Shown in pieces: positions 1 to 11,016 of a DNA stretch of 64,000 nucleotides. Source of the DNA: Antitrichia curtipendula. Its lineage: Eukaryota; Streptophyta; Bryopsida; Hypnales; Leucodontaceae. Positions within the stretch are counted from its first letter, which is position 1. Every line of letters starts with the position of its first letter. The stretch is from contig OX579640.1 of assembly GCA_951230915.1 (NCBI GenBank), positions 12,792,981-12,856,980 of the forward strand, read 5' to 3'. The notes under the pieces are model-generated. The model was not told the DNA's origin. It worked only from the letters and a program-made list of their open reading frames with translations, and searched no databases. A program made the position numbers and the translations under genes.

Positions 1-103
1 TCCATCATAAATCAGACATGCTCAAGCTATGCTCTTTACTAATTGATCAACAGTAGGACGACGTAATCTTTGATACAAAAGGAGCTCTCACAAGTATACT
101 TAC

Positions 104-787
104 AAGTGATCACGGTACATCTTCTTCGAATCCATGATTCCCATGACGCGCAGGTCGATTTGGAATTCCTTTTTCAATGTTGCCACCTGAGGATATCAGT
201 GAATAGATCGTGAAAATATAAACCAACAAGGGATGGCGTTGTCAGGTAATATGCAGCAATTGCGTGGTTCATTTCCAAAGCAAGAGGACGAACTGCTGAA
301 TTAAAACAATAGCCAGAACGAAAAGAAGAATAGCAATACCTGGTCTTTGAATTGATCGAGGAGAGTTTTGCCTATCAGACCGGGGCCAATAAGTCCAACT
401 GACAACGGAGTGCCGACTACATTGCCCTAAAATCATGCAATCAAACAGAACTTCTAGATAAGCTCCCCAATACATACGAAAACACTAGCCTCACTGTGAA
501 ATATAAGAATCCAAGCAAAAGGTTTTCTACATAGTTTGAAAGTAACATTGTACCGAAGCAACACTGCTTTGATGCATGGTAGACACGAGCAGTAAACGAG
601 CCAAAGTCACAAGCAGACACCAGACTAGGTCACCAGATTAGTCTCAATTTCACATTCAAATTCAAAACTCTGAGAAGAACTGCAAACGTCTCAATTTTCA
701 CACTCAAATTCGAAACTCTGAGAACTACAAGTTCACCTTCTGAGGTTCCGCCGCGGCAATTTCATCGCCTCCTTGAACACCAGCCAT
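104..787 (-). CDS. Homoserine dehydrogenase, N-terminal part (partial, runs off left edge)
   Basis: Minus-strand exons: 787-737, 426-340 and 186-104, all with GT-AG boundaries; the last donor reads GTAAGTAT, so the gene continues beyond base 1. The joined frame gives 17 residues from an ATG at 787, then GNVVGTPLSVGLIGPGLIG, KTLLDQFKDQ, and a stretch containing KKEFQIDLRVMGIMDSKK. The GPGLIG glycine motif is the Rossmann NAD(P)-binding start of homoserine dehydrogenase, and LLDQ plus DLRVMGI are typical of the dehydrogenase half of plant aspartokinase-homoserine dehydrogenase. The enzyme reduces aspartate semialdehyde to homoserine on the way to threonine, methionine and isoleucine, normally in plastids. 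Oddity: the apparent start lies directly before the dehydrogenase domain, with no kinase exons seen upstream and no obvious transit peptide. The frame upstream of the ATG stays open to a possible acceptor (TTTCGCAG on the minus strand), so exon 1 could be internal. Family call strong; start uncertain. Confidence 0.72.
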
Positions 788-3620
788 CCTTTCACGACAA
801 ACGCAAGCACGCCACAACCGCCTAGCAACCTTCGCCTGCGAAAGATTAGTACCGAATTAGTACCCCTAATTCCAGCTCCCCTCTTCAAAATGTTCCAGAG
901 CATAAATTCTCTCATATCACCACAACGAGAAAACTCCAGCAAAGCATGCTCTATAGACATATTAATTCGACAATGAGCTTCCTAACAAATGAGATTACCA
1001 AGCAAACAAACGCTATCCCAGTTATTCTCCTCACTTAATTAAAATAATTCGAAATGCTTCGCCCTCGACACATAATTTCACTTGGTCACGGTCACAAAGT
1101 CAAGAAAGATTATCGTAAAGTTCATGGTGTGTTTGACTTCGAAATTCACTCCCCAAATGCGATGTTTCCAAGCTATATGTAACCTCAAGCCCTAAAAAAA
1201 ATTCTTCACCAGTACAGAGTGTTTCAACTTACCGCACAACAACGACGAATCTATGCCTGATGAAACTCTAATGAAACTCCAAGAATGTAGTTAGCTCCAG
1301 CTAAGTTAACATGGAATTCGAATTGAGCTCCAAAGCTCTGAAGCTCTGACGCAATTCGAGACTGAGGTGGAGCTGAGGCGATTTCTGCGAGAGGAGGATG
1401 GGAATGCGGCGCATTGGCGTTTGCTAGATTTGCCAAATCTAAAATTTTCGTAGATAACCTGAGCTTATGCCATAAACCCTTGAAGGAGAAGATCCATTGC
1501 AAAATAGTCAAACATCATGTATGAACTAAATTTTTTTCTTTTAAATTGTGTTCAAATATCAATTTTAGAGCATCCACAATGAGTGGTTGGCATACAAGCC
1601 CTGTAACAGCAAATGACAGGTGATTCCACGAGGTCATAAAAGTGTCGGTTTATTTTTGGGCGAAATTTCGCCAGACTGTCAGAAATCTGACCTATCTGGC
1701 TTCATCCCTCAAAAAATTGGCTTCTCCAGTGAAGCCAGCAAGGGGGACACATGTCCAAAAAAAAAGCCCTGTCTATTATACTAAATTTAGTTCTAAAATA
1801 AATGTTTGAATCTTTGAATTTTTAGTTTTAGAATAAAACTATTATAGAATTTTCTTGAATTTGGAATTTTTAATATTTATTTTCTTAAGAAATTATTTGT
1901 TCATGAAGAACCGACGAATATGTCAGTCCTATTTTCCACTAACAATAATATATGAGAATTTTAAAAACTTTTTACTACCATATACTATTATTTATACTAT
2001 TTCAAACCCCAATGTAACAACAGAGCTAAAGTATGATTTCATATATTTAAATCACATTAGATCGTCAATGAGAGATTTACAAGTTTATAAAATATTATAA
2101 TGATTGATTAGCTTCTTTATTCGTTGATATAAAGATAGATAGGTGTGATTAGATGGATACATAGTAGGGATTTAAAAATACACAAATGATTTGATTTGGT
2201 GACTAAGTAAGAGATTAGTGAGGTAATTATTTTTTTAATGTTCAAAGTCCCTATACACAAATGGAGTTAAAAATGCTCCGGAATATGATTTAAAAATCAA
2301 AAATCACAAGTTATTTGAGTTGTACTCCCTCCATCCCAAAAAGATTATCCATAATTTTATTTTGCTATAGTCAAATGTTGGAAATTCAACTAGCAAGTGA
2401 AGCATGTAGAAGTAATAAGCATCAGGAGTTAGTACAACTATCTAGAAATAAAAGGGAGAAAGTCAATGGGCTCGAGAAAAAATTGGGCAATGTTGTCACA
2501 TTAAATAGAAAAGAGTTGTTGTTTCATCAATGGCCACTTTAGATTGTATTGTTTTTATCATATAGATGCAATGATGCCTCATGAGCTTCAACTTGAATTA
2601 TATTATGTATTATAGTGAAAAGATGAAAAGAATGGAGGATCACTTTTCTTTAGAGAAAAAAATTCATTCCAAGGAGGCTTGAAGTTTGTCCTTGTTTGGC
2701 ATGGCTAGCCCCCAAAAATTCTTTTAGAGATTTCAAATGTTATAAGCCTTCAAACTCCACAAAGTCAAATGGTCTGAAATTTTTCCCACATTTTTCCACA
2801 TTGATATATTTGTTAACTAAACTTTTGCAACGTTGAATTTGAAAAGATAATTTTTAATTTTAGTCAATGCACTAATACATGAAAGTTTTGGACAATTTCT
2901 CTTCTAAAATACATTCTATCTTTTAAAAATTAAAAAATTAGATTTTGTACCATATAAACATAGACGCTCAATGGGGAGGAGTGTAATGTGTGCCATAATG
3001 GTACTAGGTGTTTAAGATAAGCATAAGCCAGAGCATAAGACATCAGTGGCTCAAGAAAAATTTAGAATGAACAAAAAAGATTTTGTAAATAAAATAAAAG
3101 CTACCTTTACTTTAATGAAAATCTACATGACAATTGGGTATGGTATATAAGAACTTCAAGATATGAATTGATCTTATCTTTTGCTACCAATTATTAGATT
3201 TGTATCTCCAATATATTCATCAAAGTGAATATATATATAAATATAAATAAATAAAAGACAAGAGCATTGAAGGTGACCTCATAGTTGAATGGTTCATACC
3301 TAACCTCTAAATGGTTCACCATAGGCCATAGCCGAAACCTCTTGAAGCTCTTTGGGACCAACCAATAAATGTACTAAATTGTAAATTTTAGCAAGTGCCT
3401 TGCATTGTCCAAAAAGTTTATAAGATGCCTCTTTGTGCTCACATACCCTAACTCCAAATTGGAATAGTTTCCAAGAAATTACATTTACTCATGAATTATT
3501 TAGAGAAGTGGTAGCTAGGGTTTGCTTGAAAGTTGGTTGTGTTTTTTCAAGCACATGTTTTTGTACTATGACAATGAGGATCATGCATACAAAGAGAAAG
3601 GAGACAAAAGAGAATACCAT
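788..3620. other. AT-rich intergenic tract; upstream region of the minus-strand dehydrogenase
   Basis: Bases 788-1500 are moderately GC-rich and probably hold the leader and promoter of the minus-strand dehydrogenase gene; I could not fix a transcription start. From 1550 the sequence is AT-rich, with short broken frames and no recognisable coding domain. Confidence 0.4.
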
Positions 3621-3852
3621 CACTACAAGAGAAAGGGGTGTTTTAAGTATAGTCCTAGAGATAACATTTTAAGTAATGACCTTTTTAGGAGATTTTCAAT
3701 AAGAATTTACAAGATATTTGTGTCTTTCTAGTAAAATTTTACTAGAAAGACACAAATATCTTGTAAATTCTTATTGAAAATCTCCTAAAAAGGTCATTAC
3801 TTAAAATGTTATCTCTAGGACTATACTTAAAACACCCCTTTCTCTTGTAGTA
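3621..3852. mobile_element. CACTA-type MITE, near-perfect palindrome (copy 1)
   Basis: The 232 bp are two inverted arms of about 116 bp meeting at 3736/3737 with no spacer. The left end is CACTACAAGAGAAAGG; the right end is its complement with one changed terminal base. The element is flanked by a 3-bp direct repeat, CAT, at 3618-3620 and 3853-3855. CACTACAA ends and 3-bp target duplications are the marks of the CACTA (En/Spm) superfamily. It has no coding capacity, so it must be non-autonomous. It could fold into a long hairpin. Confidence 0.85.
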
Positions 3853-4071
3853 CATAGAGTTGTTTTGCAATGTGAGCTTGTTGTCATCTAAGCGGTTGTG
3901 CGTCACTATTTCACTAGTGTCAACAAATTCATGGCCCACACCAAGTTTTGAACCCCAAATAGAAGTACAATTAACACTTCAACAAGTAGATCTATTTAAC
4001 ATTGGTGAAATCCCGCCATCATCTCCTCCATCACCACCATCACCACGACTTCTTGTAGTCAATGCAAACTA

Positions 4072-4807
4072 TGGGGTGAATGCAAGAAAGACCGCCCACT
4101 TTGCGTAGCATTTTCCACAGTACTCATGTTTTTTTTGGGAGTACTGTATAATTAGAATTTTTTTTAATAAAATCTGAAAAACATGTTCAATGTATACACC
4201 TTTAAAAAGAAGTTACCCTAGGAAGGAAAAGCATAGAAAAATTCTCTAAGTAGGAGAACTGAAAAAGTGCAAAATCTCATGAAAATAGGTACTTTCACAT
4301 TTTAATTTGTAAAAAATAGGAAATTTTTTTTTTAAGGAAACTAAAAATTGGCCATTTGGGAAGACTTTATAGGAAAGACATTTCACCAAAAAAATGATCT
4401 TGAAACAAATTTGAATGTTCAGAACTGCACGCGCAAGGGAGCCCTGTTTGCACGTATGTGGAGGGCATAAAATAAAATATTTTGAAATTTCCTTTGGTAG
4501 ATACATGACTTCCTACTATGGGAATAGACCATATAAATTTCAGATCTAGATCATTAATTTTGGATTCTCCCCAGTACTAAAAAACCCTAAACTGCAAAGT
4601 GTGACAAATTAGCTAAATTGAAATTTAAATATAAAATGATTTTTGAATGTTTTTGAAAAATAAGGGATCTAAACAAGATCAGGTTATCCATCTCCAAAAA
4701 ATATTTCAAGTTAATTGGATTCATTCTTCAAAAGTTATAGCCGATAATAAGTCCGACACGTCAACTGTGACAAAAAATAGTACTAGTCTTTCTTGCATTC
4801 ACCCCAT
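4072..4807. repeat. Putative TIR element, about 0.74 kb
   Basis: The string GGGGTGAATGCAAGAAAGAC near 4074 recurs as its exact reverse complement near 4787-4806. A matched inverted 20-mer at this spacing suggests the ends of a small DNA transposon. No clear target duplication was found next to the ends, and no transposase is visible inside, so this is a tentative call. Confidence 0.4.
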
Positions 4808-5323
4808 GCAACAAGTGGAATGGAACAAAACATAAGGCTATAATATTGTATAAGTCAATCCCCCCCCCCCCTTTTCTTGGAGGTCCTCCAATAGGTTCAC
4901 CAAAGACTCCATTTATAGTAGATACTATTAGAGTGTTGGTTGCTTGCAAGATTGTTGATCTTCAAGGTAGGAAATTAATGCTACCAACGGTAAGAAAGAT
5001 CCAAATGAGCTTACCAAGTTCATGCCTTTTTCAATTTTCTTCTCCTATAGAAGACATTTTAATGAAGGATGACACTAATTTTCAATCCATGAGTAACAAC
5101 AAACATTTTCATATTGTACTCTTATTCTCCTTTCCAAGGCATTGCAACCAATAATGTTCTTCAACCTTCATTCAATATAGTATCAAATACTCTTGAAGCA
5201 AAACTCAATGAAGAAATGCTCAATGATGTTGACGCTATGGGCATAACTTAATAGAACATGCCAACTACAAATAGAGTTTCCACTAAATTTGGTTCTCAAT
5301 TTCAAAGTCCCATACCTACATTT
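4808..5323. other. Intergenic, no gene recognised
   Basis: Contains a poly-C run near 4860-4870 and an open stretch to about 5154 with no recognisable domain. The base composition is slightly less AT-biased than around it, so it may be part of an old mobile element. I see no supportable gene. Confidence 0.3.
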
Positions 5324-5544
5324 CACTACAAGAAAAATGGGTGTTTTAAGTGAATCTTTAAGTATAGTCCTAGATTTAAGATTATAAGTAATGTCCTTTT
5401 ACAAGATTTTTAGTAAAATTTTACTAGAAACACATGTATTTCTAGTAAATTTTTATTGAAAATTTTCTTTAAGTTCATTATTTATAATCTTATGTCTAGG
5501 ACTACATTTAAAAACTCATTCAAAACACCCTTTCTTTTGTAGTG
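5324..5544. mobile_element. CACTA-type MITE, palindromic (copy 2)
   Basis: A relative of the element at 3621-3852. It shares CACTACAA ends, the GGGTGTTTTAAGT sub-terminal block, the AGTCCTAGA block, and the AGTAAAATTTTACTAGAAA centre. It is 221 bp, with less perfect arms than copy 1. The 3-bp direct repeat TTT flanks it (5321-5323 and 5545-5547). Two copies of one family with different 3-bp duplications support real transposition events. Confidence 0.82.
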
Positions 5545-8317
5545 TTTGGAGTAGTATAGTAGAAGCCCTTTGATGTATTCAAAATATTGCTCTCTAGAAA
5601 TTAAATATGATGTCAAATTGAAGCCTTGAAGACCTTTACCAACGTCCTCTTTCTCAGAACATTTTGCACCAATAAGGGCTTGTATTTGACCAAAATCACA
5701 ATTTGAGGATTGAAGGTCCAATCTAGAGTCTATTCATTTTCAATTTAGAGTTGTTGTACCTAAAATGTCACACTTTAGAGAAACAAATCAATCATTTTCT
5801 AGTGGCACTGCAAAATTAATTGTTATATTGAATTATTATGAATGAGCGGGACTATGATTCTTTTGGAACATGTTATGAATGACTAAAGAAGAATGGGGAA
5901 CAATTATCAATTTATATTGCTCATTTATTTTGAAGCAAAACAAACAAACTAGTACCCACAACAAGCCAAGTGTCAAACCATTAGTTATTGCAATACCAAG
6001 AGTCAAGAATCTTTTTGCATGACAAATTCACTTTTTCTGATGACAAGAAAATGTTTAGTGATGAAATCATGGTTTTCAATACTTCAATTTGAAAATTTTG
6101 TAACAAATCAAAATTCTATAATTAATCCTTGTAGTGGCATAATGACCATTGATAATGACATTACATTTTTTATACTTTTATTCAAAGTTTGTAAAAAACA
6201 TACGCCATGAAAAAAAAGACACCTTAATAAATAAAACATTGTTAAGAAGCTCATTGGGGACTTTAGTAAAACTTTAGATAAAATTTAGTGGCTCAATATT
6301 TTAAAATTTTTGCATTGAAAGAGAGAAGCTAAGAATGTTTAATTTTTAGTATAATTCTTTAAATTTGATTGGATATATTGATATCTATATACAAAGCTTA
6401 AATCATTCTATTTCTATTATCAAGATGAAGGATATGAAGTTGGAGTTTTGTTTTATTGACAATGAAAGCAAAATAATACAAAAAGTTTTTTTTAGACTCT
6501 ATTTTATTTTATGAACAAATAGTATTAGGAAGTTTCATTTTACTTAATATAAAAAAAATACTTGTAGAAATTTTTTAATAGAATTATAGTCTTGCAATCA
6601 ATGGAGTTTTTATCTCCTAAATTTTAACAACTTAAAGAAATTAACTTGATAGGTCTTCAAATTAGATATGTCAAAAAACATTGAAATGACGAAGATTTTA
6701 GCTTAGTTATAGGAATCAATCCGTTTTGAAGGAGTTATAGGTTTCAAAATAAGTATCACTACAAAGCTTTGGGATTACCAAATTGGAGAACTTTAGACAA
6801 CTTTTTATATTTTTCAACATCAAATGTACAATTTAATAAGCTAAATTAAAAAATATTTTAAAATAAATTTATACTTCATAATAAGCAATTTAGACTAATG
6901 ACTAACAATGCTTCTATTCATTATTAGAATCTACCACATGGATAAATGCTTCTATCCTCATTCTTCTAAAAAGCTTTAAAGATAAATAATTTTACATAGT
7001 GGGGCGTTGTGGGGAATAGGTTGTTTGTTTATAGATGAATTGTCAAGGCAACAATCTAACCTTGAATTAGGAGGAGGATCCTACAATTAATGGATATTAA
7101 GAATGTTTTAGAATTTGGGGATATTCACCCCCTAAGAGAGCTAGCATCCATTGGGTGGATTACGAATGTCTTTAAGAGCTCACTGAATTAGGAGCTATAT
7201 GAAATGGATGATATACATCCAAGTACGTTGAAAAATAACTCTTACCTATTCTTTGAACAAAGATGCTACTAATTTGGTTGCTTCTTCCTTCACGATTTTG
7301 AACAAGTTTTTGACTTAGTTTTATATACCTCAGATAGTAAAAAAGGAAGCTTATAAAAGTAAAGATTTCACTCCTAGATTGTTCTCAAGCCATAATTTAT
7401 CTATCCCTGAAGGCTCCAGATCTACAGTGTCCACACTCTCTTCATATTTAAGCTGGTGTTGCCAAGTCTACCAACCAAGATTATAATTGATTACACTCTT
7501 CAATCATTCTATTTAGTGTAGTCCAAACTAAAAAAATGCCATTACAACATTTGAGATAATTTTGTTTAGTGTTGCTCCCATAATTTAAGTAATCTACACT
7601 ATTTAGACTTGATTGAATTTTTTTGAATTGTGTTACAATTACCTACATTCAATTATACAAAATAAAACCTCTGTTAGTGCATCCTCTCTTAGTGCTTAAT
7701 TCTCAATTATAGAGTTTGTAGGTGGGTCCAATTTGAAGCACATTTTCTAAAAAGTAGTGTTGGAAGTTGACATCTGTTAAGTGGCCATGATTACTCCTCT
7801 CTAAATGCAGAAACCTCTCTTAATACAGTCCCGACAACATGTACGAAAAGAGGTAAGTTCTACTTGTAGTCTTGTAGTGTTGGGCTGACATAAATACTTC
7901 AATTGTTTACAAATTGGCAACCCATCTATCAAAGTGACAACCTCCAAAGTACAACACCACTATTTGACCACTACAAAAGTTGGGATGAAGTACTTACAAT
8001 CTCTAATAATTGGTGATCAAAACTTTATGTAGTAGTGGGGGTCCCATGTTTGTAGGAGCCACACTTAATAGAATGAAGAGTGCAGTCCTGCCCTGTAGTT
8101 ATAAGTTGCCCCATATCAATCAATCACCACACTATTTTCCAGGCCACAGCAATTGTTGCCCCTGGGGGCATCTTCAAGAAATGAATGTAAGTCTTCAATT
8201 TTGGTTCCATGGCTAGTCAATCATGAGTCCATGACAGCCCCCACAGCACTGCAGTAAGTTATTAGGGTAGGTACCACCAGGCATCATTTTTTTCTTTTTA
8301 CAGTAATTAGAGGTCTT
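5545..8317. other. AT-rich intergenic tract without recognised genes
   Basis: Only short, stop-ridden frames. No tRNA, rRNA or protein domain could be recognised. Many short A/T runs; probably old repeat material. Confidence 0.4.
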
Positions 8318-8766
8318 GTAAGGTAAACCAGCCCATTGTGGTCAGAATTTCGAGTCTGCCCTCATGCCATTGCTGAAGATTTTCAAATTTTTTTCTCACT
8401 CAAAGATAAGTGTGAGAAATAGTGAGAGCAACTGAAATTTTATTTTTCAGACAAAGTGTGAATTAGTTATGTATTTTTGAAGTGATCTTCCCAACACGGT
8501 CTACAGGCTGTCCCATAACCAACAAAAAGTGTAATCCAATATGCTCATCTTAATCACCTAAAGTGGTCACAATGATTTCTAATGTGGAATGCCATGAAAA
8601 ATCACTTCCTACAATGATTTACACTGAAAAATTGGATGTTCCTAATGAGGTCACTAATCACTCCATAGGTGTCAGATTAGATATTGATTGTGGTCTAAAA
8701 ACCCATCATGGGGTCATAGTATATCCACTATGGGTCATCTAACCGTAATGGGCTGGTTTACCTTAA
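8318..8766. mobile_element. Non-autonomous TIR element, GTAAGG-ended
   Basis: The left end, starting GTAAGGTAAACCAGCCCATT at 8318, is repeated in inverted form at 8747-8764 (AATGGGCTGGTTTACCTT). The element is about 0.45 kb with no coding potential. The same terminal sequence, followed by CATTGCGGTCAGAATTTGAG, begins the palindrome near 17123, so this is a dispersed family. No clear target duplication. Confidence 0.6.
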
Positions 8767-9430
8767 CTAAACTGGACCAATTGAGGAAACTATGATTTAC
8801 CTCTGTAAAAATCAGTAGATTAATATGGAATGAAAACTCATTTACTCTTCCAGATCATTCTATGTCTATGTAAATTCATTTTTAAAAGAAAAGAAAAGAA
8901 GAGAGAAGATAGCAATATTCTCCACCATAAAATCGAAGACTTTACGAATGATTCTCAGCAACAATTCAATCCATTCAAAATTGAAAAAGTAAATCATTCC
9001 CAAACTTTTCCCCAAAAAATATCCCCCACCCCCAAATCCCCAATTGCTCCTTTTTCCAAATAATGCCCTCTCTCCAGACTGGACGAGTGAGTGTCCTACA
9101 TGTTAACTTATTATCACACCATTGTTGGATACACACACGGGACTGCAGTAACTTATAATTACATATATCCATCCGCCCCAATCTCGCTTTTTTCACGTTC
9201 ATTTAAGGTATCCAATTGAGGTCCACCATCTCTCATCATGTCTCTCATTTGCGGATGTTGGTGAGACCCTAGGACAACAGAACTGCCCTGAGTGCCTTCA
9301 TCACCCTTGCGAAACCATTCTCACTCCATGCCAAGTCATCATTTTTTGTTTGGCATGGTGGAGCGTGACTATTGTTCGCTCCAAAAGTGGTACAATATTG
9401 ATTGGAGGGAATAGTAGAGGTCATATAGTC
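8767..9430. other. Intergenic, nothing recognised
   Basis: AT-rich sequence with a short A/G-rich run near 8885-8910. I see no gene, RNA or clear repeat here. Confidence 0.4.
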
Positions 9431-10182
9431 CCCCATTTGCAGTGGAGGAAAGTGCTCAATGGCTACGTATTCCTAGAATAATACTGCTCTTTAATTTTGG
9501 GAATGCATGTGCATTCTTTTGGATGAATAATTGCAGTTTCATCTGCAGTTTCATTCATTTCTACATAGTTGTATTGGCACCTCCAACAAAAGATTGCATC
9601 CTGGAGAGTTGCAAGTCCATCCCCCCATTTCCAATGCATGAAATTGCTCAATGGCTATGTATTCTCATAACAATATCGCTCGTTTGGGGATGACTGTCCA
9701 TTGTTTGGGATGAATAATTGAAGTTTCATCCGCATTTCCATCCATTTTCTATATAAATTTCAACCACTGCATCACTCCAACAAAGATCGCTTCCTGGAGT
9801 GTGAATCCATCTTCCATTTTCAGTAGATGAAATTGCCACATATTCTTAGAACAATATCGCTTGTTTTGAGATGCTTGTCTACTTTTTTGACAAATAATTG
9901 AAGTTTCATCTACATTTCCATCCATTTCTATATAGATGTCAACCACTGCATCACTCCAGCAAAGATTGCCGGCTTCCTGGAGTGCCAGTCCATCCCCCCA
10001 TTTTCAGTGGATGAAATCACTCAATTGATACATATTCTCAGAACAATATCGCTCGTTTTGGGATGAATGTCAACTTTTTGGATGAATGATTAAAGTTTCA
10101 TCCGCATTTCCATCCATTTCTGCATAGATGTCAACCACTGCATCACTCCAGCGAAGATTGCTTCCTGGATTGCGAGTCCATC
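9431..10182. repeat. Tandem array, four units of about 185-190 bp, upstream of the FLA gene
   Basis: Four head-to-tail units begin near 9431, 9622, 9812 and 9995. Each carries the same ordered landmarks: a C-rich start, ACAATATCGCTCGTTTTGGG, GAAGTTTCATCCGCATTTCC, AACCACTGCATCACTCCAGC and GCTTCCTGGAGTG. Units 2-4 are closer to each other than to unit 1, so unit 1 is probably the oldest. The array ends about 830 bp before the FLA start codon and so lies in its upstream region. Short antisense frames through it are not genes. Confidence 0.85.
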
Positions 10183-11016
10183 CCCCCCCGGACACCCCCT
10201 TTTCCCACAGAACCTTAGTAGCGAACAGAAACGCGGAATGTACCGTACTGTCCATTCCGAAATTTCAAGGACGACTACCGTAGCTTGCCGCTCGATCGCT
10301 CGCTCCTCCCCCTGGCCAGAGTCATTGCCAGAGAAAGCTGCATTATAAGAAACCACCAAACCCATCCAGCTCCCTTTCCGAAGGCAGCTTCCAGTAGGTG
10401 AATGATTTGCACAGGGTCCCACGATCCTAGCTAGGCGCTGCAGCTTCTCTCTCTCTCTCTCTCTCAGACTCTCTCTCACTCTCTCTCTGTTTTTTCACTC
10501 TCAATCTCCAAGCTAATATGCGCCTTATTGATCATTACTGCTGCTAAGCTTTACAATGCCATCGCCATGCCATGCTCCACCATCGCCACAACAATCAGTC
10601 ACCTGGAAGGGTGGGCCACAACAGCCTCCACTTAGCGATCCCCGTCGTCTTCTTCTCAGCTCTGACAGGAAGCCTTCCTACAGCTCCGCTGTCAACGCTG
10701 CAGCTCGTGCGCATGCTAGCTGTATGTTGCAATCGCAACGTTAAGCTGGCTGGATCGCGCGAGCGATCGAGGCGAGTCGGGGCTCGCTAGCTGCAGCTAG
10801 GGTCGCTTCGTTTGTACGTCGTCGTCAATGCTGAAGTCAAGCTTCAGGTTTGGGAGGTAGCGTTTGTGGGGTGGTGTCAAGCTTGGTGCCCAAGGTGCCA
10901 CTTTGGGTTTGATTTGGGGTTAGGGCGGGGGGTTGGGGAAGGGACTGTCTGTCTGTGCGTTTTGGGTGACTGTGCGCGCATTACTGTTGTGTGCATTGCG
11001 AGAGTTGTTGCTAGCT
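10183..11016 (+). promoter_or_regulatory. Promoter and 5' leader of the FLA gene (approximate)
   Basis: GC content rises sharply here compared with the AT-rich flank. A TATA-like CATTATAAGA lies at 10341-10350 and is followed by a CT-rich tract at about 10442-10497, as is common in plant 5' leaders. The transcription start cannot be fixed from sequence. The leader has several short upstream frames; none looks conserved. Confidence 0.35.

Noticed and set aside
4846..5154. A 102-residue open frame
   Set aside because: It starts in a poly-C run, shows no domain or splice context, and lies among mobile elements.
9431..10182. CRISPR array or protein-coding repeat
   Set aside because: Units of about 188 bp are contiguous, without unique spacers, in plant nuclear DNA, and frames through them have stops.
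10933..11016. A 28-residue N-terminal extension of the FLA protein
   Set aside because: It starts with TTG, not ATG. The ATG at 11017 gives a proper signal peptide.
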